64,000 nucleotides of DNA from Roseitranquillus sp963709765. Its GTDB lineage: Bacteria; Pseudomonadota; Alphaproteobacteria; Rhodobacterales; Rhodobacteraceae. A program made the translations under genes and the position numbers. This document shows, piece after piece, positions 17,733 through 27,244 of this stretch. The notes below the pieces were generated by a model. It had not been told where the DNA came from and ran no database searches. It saw nothing but the letters and a program-made list of their open reading frames with translations. How positions within the stretch are numbered: the first letter of the stretch is position 1; every line of letters starts with the position of its first letter. The stretch is from assembly GCA_963709765.1 (NCBI GenBank), contig CAVPXL010000006.1, positions 1 to 64,000 on the forward strand, written 5' to 3'.

Positions 17733-19619
17733 ATGAACGCGATCGACCCCACCATGCGCGCGAAAGCTGCGGCAGATCAGGGTGTTGCCGAGGAGGTGCA
17801 AGGTGCGCGGATCCTCGTTGTCGACGATGTTCCCGACAACCGTGAGGTCCTGACCAGGCGCCTCGTGCGCCGCGGTTTCACGGTTGTGGAAGCCGGCGGG
17901 GGGATCGAAGCCCTCGAAGCCGTTGGCCGGGAGCCTTTCGACGTGGTCTTGCTCGACATCATGATGCCCGATCTCAGCGGCAACGAAGTGTTGCGCAAGA
18001 TCCGCGAAACCCTCAGCGATACCGAGTTGCCGATCATCATGGTCAGCGCCAAGAGCCAGAGCGAGGATGTGGTCGAAAGCCTGGAGCTAGGCGCAAACGA
18101 CTACGTGACCAAGCCAGTGGACTTTGCCGTCGCCATGGCCCGCATCACCACGCAGGTCGCGCGCAAACGGGCCGCGGATGCGGAACGCGAAGAAAAGCAT
18201 ACCTTCGCCCAAAAGGCCGCGAAACTTACCGAGACGGTGGCGGAAAAGGAAGAAACACTCCGCCGCACGGCCGAGAGCCTCGAGAGCGAGTCGCGTCAGC
18301 GCCAACAATCCGAGGAGCGCCTGCGCTATCTTGCCTATCATGACGGCCTGACAGGGCTGCTCAACCGGAGCGCCTTTCGAGACTATCTGCGCGAAGAGAT
18401 TCGTGTGGCCCGCAGCGCCGACCGCGATCTGGCGGTCATCTTCATCGACCTTGATCGGTTCAAGGCAGTGAACGATGTTCACGGCCATGAGGCGGGCGAT
18501 CGGCTTCTCAAGGCTGTCGGCGGACGCCTGACGCAGATCCTTGAGGATCGTGCCCTCGTTGCCCGTCTTGGCGGTGACGAATTCGCCGTCATTCTCCCTT
18601 ATGAAATGAGCCGGGAAAGCGGCGCCGGCCGCGCGCGGGCGATCGTGGAAGCCTTGAGCGAGCCCTTCCAGATCGCGGAGCAAACCTTCCAGGTCGGCGC
18701 GAGCTGCGGCATGTCGTGGCTGACGGATTGCGACGCGGATTTCGACGTTCTGATGAAGGGCGCCGACCTTGCCATGTACGGAGCCAAGCATGGCGGCCGT
18801 AATCGTCACGTCGTCTATGAACCGGCGATGCTTGAAGAGCAGAAGGAACGCAGCAAACTCGAAGTGGATTTGCGCAAGGCGATCCAGTCCGGCACGCTTG
18901 AACTCCACTATCAGCCGCTGATGAATTCGAAGTCTGGCGAGATCACGTCGTTCGAAGCGCTTCTGCGCTGGCCGCATGCCGATCACGGCATGATCGGACC
19001 GGACCGGTTCATTCCGATTGCCGAGGATACCGGCCTCATCATCCCGATGGGTGCGTGGGTCTTCCATCAGGCCTGCGCCGAAGCGGCGAGCTGGCCGTCG
19101 CATGTGCGGGTCGCCGTCAACCTCTCTCCGGTTCAGTTCCGCGACAAGAACCTGCTGGAAACGCTGCGAGCGGCGCTCACCATCAGTGGCCTCGATCCGA
19201 AACGTCTCGAGGTCGAGATCACGGAATCCGCGCTGCTGGAATCGGGCGAACACAATGTCGATATCCTGCGCTCGATCCGCGATATGGGCATCCGCGTGTC
19301 GATGGACGATTTCGGGACTGGCTATTCCTCGATGGCTTACCTGCAACAGTTCGACTTCGACAAGATCAAGATCGACCGGCGTTTCGTAGACGGTCTGTCG
19401 CGCGGTCCCAACAGTGCCGCGATTATCCAGGCGGTCGTTCAGCTCGGCGTCACGATCGGCGTCGATACCACCGCCGAAGGCGTGGAGAACGAAGAGCAGT
19501 TGATGGCCATACGCTCCCACGGCTGCACCGAGATGCAGGGCTACTATTTCAGCAAGCCGATGCCTGCTGTGGAAGCTCGGAAGTTTCTGGCGGACAGTCT
19601 TTTGCTAAGTGCCGGCTGA
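17733..19619 (+). CDS. response regulator with GGDEF and EAL domains (c-di-GMP turnover)
   Basis: The receiver domain (residues 25-145) has DD 31-32, phosphoacceptor D75 in LLDIMMPDLSG and Lys in YVTKPVD. A coiled linker precedes the GGDEF domain, with an intact RLGGDEFAVIL near residue 279 and no RxxD inhibitory site just before it. The EAL domain has FEALLRW near residue 407, EITESALLE, DDFGTGYSSM, KIDRRFV and AEGVENEEQ, so all key acidic residues are present. Both c-di-GMP synthesis and hydrolysis are therefore possible, presumably switched by phosphorylation. GGAGG lies nine bases before ATG 17733. It follows the kinase by 55 bases and ends in a strong terminator. Confidence 0.92.
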   Translation: MNAIDPTMRAKAAADQGVAEEVQGARILVVDDVPDNREVLTRRLVRRGFTVVEAGGGIEALEAVGREPFDVVLLDIMMPDLSGNEVLRKIRETLSDTELPIIMVSAKSQSEDVVESLELGANDYVTKPVDFAVAMARITTQVARKRAADAEREEKHTFAQKAAKLTETVAEKEETLRRTAESLESESRQRQQSEERLRYLAYHDGLTGLLNRSAFRDYLREEIRVARSADRDLAVIFIDLDRFKAVNDVHGHEAGDRLLKAVGGRLTQILEDRALVARLGGDEFAVILPYEMSRESGAGRARAIVEALSEPFQIAEQTFQVGASCGMSWLTDCDADFDVLMKGADLAMYGAKHGGRNRHVVYEPAMLEEQKERSKLEVDLRKAIQSGTLELHYQPLMNSKSGEITSFEALLRWPHADHGMIGPDRFIPIAEDTGLIIPMGAWVFHQACAEAASWPSHVRVAVNLSPVQFRDKNLLETLRAALTISGLDPKRLEVEITESALLESGEHNVDILRSIRDMGIRVSMDDFGTGYSSMAYLQQFDFDKIKIDRRFVDGLSRGPNSAAIIQAVVQLGVTIGVDTTAEGVENEEQLMAIRSHGCTEMQGYYFSKPMPAVEARKFLADSLLLSAG

Positions 19620-19642
19620 CCTTCAGCGATACCAGCGGTGCG

Positions 19643-19673
19643 AGCCCCGGAGAAAGATCTCCGGGGCTTTCTT
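19643..19673 (+). terminator. rho-independent terminator after the GGDEF-EAL gene
   Basis: An 11-bp perfect stem (AGCCCCGGAGA with TCTCCGGGGCT) and an AAGA loop is followed by TTCTT. It starts 24 bases after the stop codon and closes the synthase-kinase-regulator unit. Confidence 0.85.
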
Positions 19674-19674
19674 G

Positions 19675-20195
19675 TGTCGGAAGTTTGCTCTTGAAGCTCC
19701 GGACTGGTCAAATTTACCCCGACGAACCGCTGCCGCTTTCCTCATCGGGGGCCCTGCCGAGGCCCTGCTTCGCATCTGGCAACCCGCCGAAGAGTGCCCT
19801 CCAGTCCACTCGATCCGTATTCGCGGGGAATGGACGATGTGGTCCGCCACGGTCGTCCTGCTTGAACGTCGTGAGGGCAAAGTGCGCCCCGGCGAAACCC
19901 ATCCTGCCAATCACCCGGTATCGCGCCGTGCGATATATGTGGCGGACGGTGTGGGAAGATTTGTTAAGCGGGCTGGGCAGTTGCAGCGTGTTGGATTTGC
20001 CGCGCATCGCGTAGTTTGAGTGTTGACCGTGCCACGTGGTGGTCACGTATCTTCCGCTCGTCAGAAGGCTTTGCCGCATCCACATATTGTGAAGCGCCAC
20101 GCTAAATCAACGAGATGAGCCGACGTGATGCGCCGGCTCCTGCTGGGGGATCTGGTGGGGCTGCGAGATGGCAACCGTCGGGAAGGAAACGATGG
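19675..20195. other. intergenic between convergent signalling genes, no gene recognised
   Basis: About 520 bases. One open frame of 128 codons on the minus strand (19714-20100) and shorter ones on the plus strand have no family features. A short inverted repeat near 20115-20137 (GAGCCG ... CGGCTC) could end the minus-strand kinase transcript but lacks a T-run. Confidence 0.45.
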
Positions 20196-21716
20196 TCAGG
20201 CGATGACGCTTTCCGCCGATCGCTGGCCGGTCCATTCCTGATCGACGGCGTCCGGGGCCCGGCCCGACAGCGGCTGCTTGGGTAGCGTTACGGTAAAGGT
20301 GCTGCCCTCGCCGAGAACGCTTTCTGCATGGACTTCCCCGCCCATGGCCTGGCAAAGCTTGCTGCAGACGGCAAGCTTGAGACCCGTGCCGCCGTAGCGG
20401 CCGTTGGCCGCGTGACGAGTGGTTGCAAATGTCTTGAAAAGTGTCGGCAGGACATCGGGCTCGATGCCGCAGCCCGTATCCGTCACCTTGACCGAAAAGA
20501 CGCGATGACCGCCTGCGATACCCTGTTGGGCTTCGAGCCGGATCTTGCCAGCAGGCGTATGGCGGACGGCGTTCTCGATGATGCTGTCGAGCACCTGCAT
20601 CAGGCGTGTGTCGTCCACTTCGATCGTTTCCAGACCCGGTTCGACGTCGACCTCGACCTCGATGCGCTGTTCGTCGATTTCCGACCGGTGCGCCTCGACC
20701 GCTCCGTCGAGAAGAGGCCGGAGATAGTGCGCCTGGAAATTGAAACGCATTCGGCCGGCCTCAATTTTCGACAGATCGAGGATCGTGTTGATCAGACGCA
20801 GCAGATAGTGACCGGCGTCAAGAATGCGGTCGATATCCTGCTTCAGAAGTTCGTCGTCGGTGTCGATCGCGTCTTCGCGCAGGATCTGGCCGTAGCCGAT
20901 GATGGCGTTGAGCGGCGTGCGCAATTCGTGGCTCATTCGCGCGAGGAATTCGGCCTTGGCCGAGCTGGCGCGGTCGGCGGCGATCACGGCCTTGCGCAAT
21001 TCGTCGCTCATGTGGCGACGTCGCTCGACTTCGTGCTCGAGGTCGACTCCGGCGTCGAAGATCCGGGCATAGTAGACGGCCATCGTGGCCACGTAGGCAA
21101 GTGTTGCCACGGTCGAGACGGCGCCGAGGCCCACCATGGCTACCTGCGGCATGTCGTTCTCCGGCGGCGGGACGAAGAGGTAAAGCAGGAAAAAGAGAGA
21201 GAACGACACTCCGGTCACGGCCAGCAGATGCGGCTGGTAGCGCTTTTCGCCGCCCACATAGAACAGCGAAAGGATCGGAATGATCAGGACCCATGTCAGC
21301 GTCGGCGACGCGACGCCACCGTAATGATAGCAGCTCCAGAGGATCGCGAAGTTCAGGTTTATCACCGATAGTATGACCAGATGGTGATAGGCGATGCCCG
21401 CCCGGAGCAGGAACGGGAAAAGCCAGAAGCTGAAAATGCTCAGAGCGAGCACGAACACGTCGGAGTGCGGCGTCGGGTCGAAGAGGAAGAGCGAAAGGGG
21501 CACGGTTCCGCCCAGGATCGGACCGACCGTATGACTGACCAGGAACATGCGCGCCTGGTTCGTTGCCTCACGATCGTTTGTCAGGCTGTCGGGAAGGAAA
21601 TACTCGAGAATCCACCGAAACCAGGACGTGATGGTCGAGTAGGCTCTTGCTTCGCTCACGGCTGACCCCCAGGCATGCGACATGCCAGGGCCCGACCTTG
21701 CAAGCGCGTCCGACAC
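20196..21716 (-). CDS. six-helix membrane sensor histidine kinase, paralogue of the 16190 kinase
   Basis: Six N-terminal membrane helices contain SFWLFPFLLR and YHYGGVASPTLTW, matching SFWALPFILR and YNYGGFSSPFLPW of the other kinase. Both also share an H-x-x-G-P turn in the first helix pair. HisKA (MSHELRTPLNAIIGYGQIL) and HATPase_c (IIENAVRHTPAG, DTGCGIEPD, YGGTGLKLAV) follow, without a receiver. It is convergent with the GGDEF-EAL gene. Two kinases with the same sensor type but diverged catalytic parts suggest parallel or opposing inputs to one regulator. GTG 21716 is the listed start; ATG 21683 is a good alternative. Confidence 0.85.
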   Translation of the reverse strand: MSDALARSGPGMSHAWGSAVSEARAYSTITSWFRWILEYFLPDSLTNDREATNQARMFLVSHTVGPILGGTVPLSLFLFDPTPHSDVFVLALSIFSFWLFPFLLRAGIAYHHLVILSVINLNFAILWSCYHYGGVASPTLTWVLIIPILSLFYVGGEKRYQPHLLAVTGVSFSLFFLLYLFVPPPENDMPQVAMVGLGAVSTVATLAYVATMAVYYARIFDAGVDLEHEVERRRHMSDELRKAVIAADRASSAKAEFLARMSHELRTPLNAIIGYGQILREDAIDTDDELLKQDIDRILDAGHYLLRLINTILDLSKIEAGRMRFNFQAHYLRPLLDGAVEAHRSEIDEQRIEVEVDVEPGLETIEVDDTRLMQVLDSIIENAVRHTPAGKIRLEAQQGIAGGHRVFSVKVTDTGCGIEPDVLPTLFKTFATTRHAANGRYGGTGLKLAVCSKLCQAMGGEVHAESVLGEGSTFTVTLPKQPLSGRAPDAVDQEWTGQRSAESVIA

Positions 21717-21801
21717 GAGCAGCAGGGCTGTCGGATCGCGCGGTAGGGGCGCCTGACGGGTCTTGCTACCTCGGCGCCGGTTAACAAGGAGAAAAGTGTC
21801 G

Positions 21802-22795
21802 TCAGAATTGCGGGCGCAGGATGCAGATCAATCTTGAGGCGAGGTCCGGCATTGCTGCACAAGCGGTCGCGGCTTGCCAGACTTCGGTCAGGTCGCGGTA
21901 CTGGAGATAGGGCGTAACCGCCATCCGGGCTTGTGCGCCCTCGAATTCGCCGCGCGCGTTGATCAGCCCTTGCACTTCAGGGCTGTAGAGCTCGGCGAAC
22001 TCGCGGAACCGCGTCTCGGGAAGCCAGTTGTCGGGCAATTGGTCGAACGGGCCATCATGCCACGTGTTGCGCACGACCTCGTTGCTGTCGACGCCGATCA
22101 GGATCTGCCGATCGAGTTCTGGCGGCCTGATAGAAGACGAAACCGCTCTGGACATGCACGCTCAGATTGGCCGCGAGCGGTGCCAGAACCAAGGGAGCCG
22201 GCTGGTCCGGGTCAAGGAGCCAGTGGAAGGAATTGCCCGACTGGCTGAACACGAGCAGGAATGTGATGCCGGATTCGTCGAAGCTTCGACCCACAAACGC
22301 CTCGTCTGGCAGGAGAAACGAGGCGTCCGGAGGCTCCTGGGAAATTGGGTTGAACGAAAACGTCACCGTCCTTTCCTCGAAGGTGACGGCGTAGGTCATC
22401 GGATCTTTCTTCTCCACCGCGACGCCATCCTCCGAACCGAGGAGCAGATGGCGAAACCAGCCTGGATCGGCTGTATCGAAGTACGCGAAATTGATCAGGC
22501 CTTCCTCCCGCTCGTCGGGATGAAGCCTGAAATTCCCGGAATAATCAGTGCCGTTTCCAGTGAACTTGAAGTAATAGTAATTTTCGGTGGGCCACACGGT
22601 CGCGCGCTCGGGCAGAGCGGCAAAGATGTTGGCGAAGACCACCATCGGGTCATCCACTTCGATTTCCTCCGCCTTGTGCTCGATCCAGGCCTGGTTGAAC
22701 GCAATGCTGTCGCCCTCCTGGGCGCGGCCCGGCACCGAGAGCATGACGGCAAGAGACGACAGGAGAAGGCGGAACGCGAGGGAGGTCGCGGGCAT
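21802..22795 (-). CDS. exported protein of unknown function, one frameshift
   Basis: A signal peptide (LAFRLLLSSLAVMLS, cleavage after GRA) begins a secreted protein with no family I recognise. The first frame covers 22795 to about 22125. The sequence continues in another frame as PPELDRQILIGVDSNEVVRN to 21802, total about 330 residues. It contains aromatic-rich stretches (TENYYYFKFTGNG, ITFLLVFSQSGNSFHWLL) suggestive of beta structure. It is the last gene of a three-gene unit of exported proteins, 66 bases downstream of the His-Asn repeat protein. The function is probably linked to that protein. Confidence 0.6.
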
Positions 22796-22861
22796 GAGAC
22801 ACCTGTTTTCACGGAAATTCGAGGAAAGTCGCCGCCCTGTCGAAGGACGGCGACATTGGAA

Positions 22862-24891
22862 TTATTGCTGCGGAACAGTGTAGGGGTCTCCCGGCGGAAG
22901 CGGCACATAGCTGGTCCCGGTCCTGTTGCCGGGAACACGCTCGAGCATGTTTCCGTTCTCGTCCTCGGTCTGTGGCAGCATGCCGCTCTCGGCGCCGCCC
23001 GCGTCCGGCATCTGACCGGGATTGATGACCGGGTCGCCGGGCAATGGAATGTTTGATCCGACGACATTGTGGGGCGGGTTCGAGAGGATCTGGTTGTGGG
23101 GGCCCTGCGACAGTACGGGCAGATGCTGGGACAGGATCGGATTGTGACTGGAGACAACGAGATTGTGTCCCGAAACGATCTGATTGTGGCCGGACAGGAT
23201 CGGACTGTGACCGGAAACGATCGCATTATGGCCGAGCAAGGGAGCCGGAAGTCGGGTTATGTCCGGAGAGCAGCGGATTATGCCCGGAAAGCACCGGATT
23301 GTGGGATGAAACGAAAGTGTTGTGCCCCGAGGTGATCGGGGAGTGCCAGTTCGAAACGATCGGATTGTGGCGGGACACAACCGTCAGGTGTCCAATCGAC
23401 GACGGCAGGTCGTGGATCGTGCCGCTCGACAAGAACGTATTGTGGTTCCACGAGACGATCTGGCTGTGCTGGATGGAGTTCTGAACGGCATGCTCGGCCG
23501 AGGGTGGCATTCCTTGCGCGAATGGATCGCCTCCAGGCCCGCCGGGGATAGGAATTCCCCCGAAGCGGGACGCGACCGAATTGTGTCCGCTCGACTCGAC
23601 GAGATTGTGCCCCTGCGAAAGGAGGAGGTTGTGTCCAGTCGACTGGATCACGCCATGTCCCTGAGACACCAAGACATTGTGACCAGTTGACTGGATCACG
23701 TTATGACCCTGGGACACAAACACATTATGACCCGGGGACTGGATCACGCTGTGGAACGAGCCGGCGGGCCTGTGGATCGAGCCAATGGGCCAGTGGCCAG
23801 GGGAAAGCGGTTGCCGGTGGATGATCGACAACGGCCGTTGGTGGTTGATCAGCGAGAACTGCGCGATATGCCCGCCGAGCGAGATCGCGGGGATATGGAT
23901 CGTCCCGCAGAACGGCGAGTTCACGTCCCAGCCGATGTCGGCCAGCAGCCGGTCGGTCAGCCGCTGATCGCTGGTATCGGTGGCGAAGGGCTCCATCAGT
24001 TCGTCAGGTGTAAGCGCCGTGTCGAAGTGTGAAACGGAGGAGCCCGGTTCGATGGGCGAGGGGGCGTACATGCGCACATGCCCTCCAGCCATCCCGGCCG
24101 TGAGGACGGTCTGGGCGCACTGGTTCACGCGCGGGCCGAGCCAGTGAAGGTCTCCCGTATCAGCGGCCGAGGCCAGCCGTTCGGCATTGGTCATGTTGGC
24201 CCAGGTGTCGCCGCTGCTGTGATCGTGCAGCATGTTGGTATAGGCGTCGTTGCGCCCTTGTAGCAGCGCGCCCGTGGTCACGATGTCGACGAACGACTGC
24301 ACGCCGAGTCCGTGTCCGAGTTCGTGTTTGACCGTATCGAAGAACGAGATCGTGCCGCTGGGTGCGTCCACGCCGATGCCGTAGAACCAGTTGGTCTGGT
24401 TCAGGCAGGCGTTGTTGTTGTCGATGTTCGAGTTGAAGCGCGCCTGGATGTCGTCCGTCCCGGAGCCGTTGTCGGACCCCGAGATCGCGTTGGCGAGGGC
24501 GCCGGAATACCACGTGTTCGGCTGTGGCGCGTTGGTAAAGTCGCGAAATACCTGATTGGTTCCCGCGCGCCCGAGCACGCCGCTCGTCGCGCTGCACGGG
24601 AGTGAGCGGATCCATCGCCGCGTCGATGCGGATCTCGACCCCACTGCTGACGACGCCCTCCCAGGCGTCGGCGGCGGCCTGGAAGACGTTCATCCGCTGC
24701 TCGCCCAATGTGGTGCCGGTGTTGCCCGCCACGGGCGCGACGGAAGTCGGATCATTGATGCCCTCGCCGGGCCCGTCATTGTTGATGATGGTGATCGTGG
24801 CCTGGGCATCGGCCTCGGATGCGAAGCCGAGCGTTACAATACTTGCGAGAATTGAAAGGGATGTGCGGAGAATGGACATCGGATCGCTCAC
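22862..24891 (-). CDS. secreted metalloprotease-like protein with long His-Asn repeat tail, two frameshifts
   Basis: A signal peptide (SILASIVTLGFASEADA) precedes a catalytic-looking region with VKHELGHGLGVQSF: HExxH plus Gly as in metzincins, although the usual third His is Ser here. Nearby text (FDTALTPDELMEPF, LTDRLLADIGWDV) matches a family of secreted bacterial metalloproteases. The rest is about 30 short units of the form GHNxxxS spaced 7-8 residues, then a Pro/Gly-rich end. Frames must be joined near 24597 and 23240, total about 675 residues. The repeats continue smoothly across the second join, which shows it is one gene. It sits between two other exported proteins. Protease activity is plausible but unproven; the tail's role is unknown. 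Confidence 0.7.
23052..23880 (-). repeat. coding tandem repeat, about 30 units of (G/S)HNxxxS
   Basis: Minus-strand translation shows His at intervals of 7 or 8 residues. One block is octads (GHNVFVSQ, GHNVIQST, GHNVLVSQ, GHGVIQST, GHNLLLSQ); the other is heptads (GHNPLLS, GHNAIVS, GHSPILS, GHNQIVS, GHNLVVS). In the octad block the DNA repeats every 48 bases (two units), indicating recent tandem duplication. Degenerate units (IHRQPLS, NHQRPLS) flank the ordered blocks. The regular H-N-x-hydrophobic-S pattern fits a beta-solenoid. Confidence 0.85.
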
Positions 24892-24936
24892 TTGAAAAAC
24901 AGTGAAAAGGCCGGCGCGCCGTGACGCGCCTTCAGC

Positions 24937-25335
24937 TCAATCGTGGGCAGGGAGTTGGAAATGTTCGACCTGCACCGTACCGTCGTTTCCGATCGTGGCG
25001 ACCAGAGGTGACTGGAAACGTCCCTCGAGATCGAGCGCGATCGCACCCGTTTCGGTTCGTTGCTCGACCAGGCCTTCCACACTGAAGGACTGGCGCGCCT
25101 GGTCGGAGAGGGCTTCGACGAAGTCTGACCGATCTTCCGCCGCACGCGCGCGGGCTGCCTCTTCGCCCGTCAGAATCTCGTTGGTTTCCGGATCGAGATA
25201 GACGATGCGGCCGGGCGCAGACGGGGCAGTGCAGGGCGCCGCTCTGGTTTCGTCGCAAACCTGCGCGACACTCTGGGCCGAAACGCAATTCGCGGAAATC
25301 GGCAGGGCAAGAACAAGCAAGGCAAGGATGCGCAT
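24937..25335 (-). CDS. small exported protein of unknown function
   Basis: A 132-residue protein with a clear signal peptide (MRILALLVLALPISANCVSA). The mature part has GRIVYLDPETNEILTGEEA and a final block LEGRFQSPLVATIGNDGTVQVEHF. This arrangement (a YLDPETN strand, an acidic Ala-rich helix, then a short GRF...SPLVA strand pair) recurs in small secreted proteins of Gram-negative bacteria, but I cannot name a function. It is the first gene of the exported-protein unit, with 45 bases to the His-Asn repeat protein and a palindrome 58 bases upstream. Confidence 0.65.
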   Translation of the reverse strand: MRILALLVLALPISANCVSAQSVAQVCDETRAAPCTAPSAPGRIVYLDPETNEILTGEEAARARAAEDRSDFVEALSDQARQSFSVEGLVEQRTETGAIALDLEGRFQSPLVATIGNDGTVQVEHFQLPAHD

Positions 25336-25393
25336 GGGGGGTGGCTCCTTCAGGCAATGACTTTATCAACCATTGCGAGTATAGCGCAATTTT

Positions 25394-25413
25394 AATTCAA
25401 TATCTATTGAATT
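25394..25413. promoter_or_regulatory. 20-bp near-continuous palindrome upstream of the exported-protein operon
   Basis: AATTCAATA and TATTGAATT are perfect inverted repeats separated by TC. The element lies in a short AT-rich patch about 58 bases upstream of the start at 25335, a natural operator position. The binding protein is unknown. Confidence 0.5.
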
Positions 25414-25686
25414 GGCCGTCTTGCCTCGCGGACCAAGTCCGAACTCCCGTCGACAAACAGTGCAAGGAAGAGCATTGCTACGGCGATAAGACCTCCCCGA
25501 ACGGCCAGTTCTTTCGCGCAGGCGCGTCTTCATTCCGACTGCCGCGACCGTTGTCAGCAGCGTCCCCCCAGTGATGTCCAGCCGGCCGCTTCAGTGACGA
25601 AGGCCGGCAAGGCCACGACCCAATTGAGCGGACTCCCCGGTGTCGGAGCTGATCGAGAAACCGGCGTCCGCGACCATTTCGACTCA

Positions 25687-25940
25687 TCAGAGCGCTCGTT
25701 GCGTGGCAGTCGCCATGGCCGCCGAGACTCCGCAGATCAGCCCCGCACCGCCAGATGGAAGCACGACGCCGAAGACAACGCCCGGAAGCGTACGGCGCTA
25801 CTCCGGGAGGAAGTTGAGCGCGATGCCGATGAGCGATGCCATCCACATCACCGGAGCGCCGTAAGCGGCGCGACGGCAGCGACGCGTGCGGCCATGACGA
25901 GGCCCGGAACGATGCCGGCCGCGTCAACCGCCGCGCCGGC
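25687..25940 (-). pseudogene. decayed fragment of a membrane protein
   Basis: Directly downstream of xylA, minus-strand frames give AAGIVPGLVMAARVAAVAPL, then GAPVMWMASLIGIALNFLPE, an in-frame stop, and GVVLPSGGAGLICGVSAAMA before a stop near 25687. Together these look like the last membrane helices of a transporter with a frameshift and a stop. No start or N-terminal part is present. The family cannot be named. The rest of the 25414-25941 gap holds nothing I recognise. Confidence 0.35.
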
Positions 25941-25941
25941 G

Positions 25942-27244
25942 TCAGACGAAGCGGGCCACGTAGTTCTCCAGCCGCTCCTGACGCCCGGAACGCGGTTGAG
26001 GGTCGACTCCGTCCGCGATGACGCGGTCAGCGATATCGTCGAGACCCTCGGCATCGAGCATGGTCTGCGCCGTGTCGTTGTCCCAGTCGGCGTATCGTTC
26101 GGCGCGCGCCCGCTCCAGTCCGCCGTCCTCCAGCATGGCCGCCGCCGCCTTGAAGCCGCGCGCGCACACGTCCATGGCGCCCACATGCGCGGCCACCAGA
26201 TCGATCGGGTCGAGCGATTGACGCCGCAGCTTTGCGTCGAAATTCGTCCCGCCCGTCGTGAAGCCGCCCGCGCGAAGGACTTCGTAATAGGCCAGCGCGA
26301 CTTCGGGGACGTTGTTGGGAAACTGGTCCGTGTCCCACCCCGATTGATAATCGTTCCGGTTCATGTCGATCGAGCCGAACAGATCGAGCGCCGCCGCGAC
26401 CGCGATCTCGTGCTCGAAACTGTGGCCCGCCAGAACCGCATGGCCGGCTTCGATGTTGACCTTGACCTCCCCCTCGAGCCCGAACCGCTGAAGAAAGGCG
26501 TGTACGGCTGCGACGTCGTAGTCGTACTGATGCTTGGTGGGTTCCTGCGGCTTGGGTTCGATGAGGATCGCGCCCGGGAACCCGATCTTGTGCTTGTAGT
26601 CGACGACCTTGGAGAGAAATCTCCCGGCCAGCTCGCGCTTCGCGGGCAAGATCGGTATTCAGCAGCGTTTCGTAGCCTTCGCGTCCGCCCCAGAGGACAT
26701 AGTTCTCGCCGCCCAGACGGTGCGTGGCGTCCAGACAGGTCTTCACCGTAGCGGCCGCGTAAGCGAAGATCTCCGGGTCGGGGTTGGTCGCCGCGCCTGC
26801 CATGTAGCGGCGGTGCGTGAAGAGGTTCGCCGTGCCCCAGAGCAGGCGGGTCCCCTGGGCCTCCATCTTCATTCCGATATGATCGACCATCGCGTCGAGG
26901 TTGGCCGCGCTTTCGGCAAAGCTCGCGCCGTCCGGTCGGATATCGGCATCGTGAAAGCAGAAGAACGGCTGGCCGAGGATCGCAAAAAGGTCGAAAGCGG
27001 CGTCGGCCTTGGCACGCGCCGAGTCGAGGTCCTCTCCGAACCAGGGGCGCTCGAAGGTTTGTCCTCCGAACGGATCGCCACCGGGCCATGCGAAGCTGTG
27101 CCACCAGGCGACCGAGAAGCGCAGGTGGTCTTCAAGCCGCTTGCCGTCGATCTTCAGATCGGGGTCGTAGTGGCGGAAGGCGAGCCCGTTGCCTGCGTCC
27201 GGGCCCTGATATCTGACGGGATCGATCTCCGCGAAATAGCTCAT
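25942..27244 (-). CDS. xylA: xylose isomerase, one frameshift
   Basis: Converts D-xylose to D-xylulose in the cytoplasm using two divalent metals. The signature segments are FSVAWWHSFAWPGGDPFG, FCFHDADIRPDG (catalytic His), the metal region ILIEPKPQEPTKHQYDYD, KVNIEAGHAVLAGHSFEHE, and FDAKLRRQS. The frame changes near 26640-26648, inside NTDLxxxRELAGRFLSK. Joining gives about 434 residues, normal for class II XylA. ATG 27244 overlaps the xylB stop as ATGA. It is the last gene of the xylFHGBA unit. The conserved sequence on both sides of the shift suggests a sequencing indel. Confidence 0.93.

Noticed and set aside
18087..19520. 477-codon minus-strand open frame over the GGDEF-EAL gene
   Set aside because: Shadow frame without motifs or ribosome site.
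19714..20100. 128-codon minus-strand frame between the signalling genes
   Set aside because: No recognisable domain or ribosome site; composition is not protein-like at its C-terminal half.
23590..23760. Direct DNA repeats resembling a CRISPR array
   Set aside because: The 48-base periodic units are contiguous, in frame and encode GHNxxxSx octads; there are no unique spacers or cas genes.
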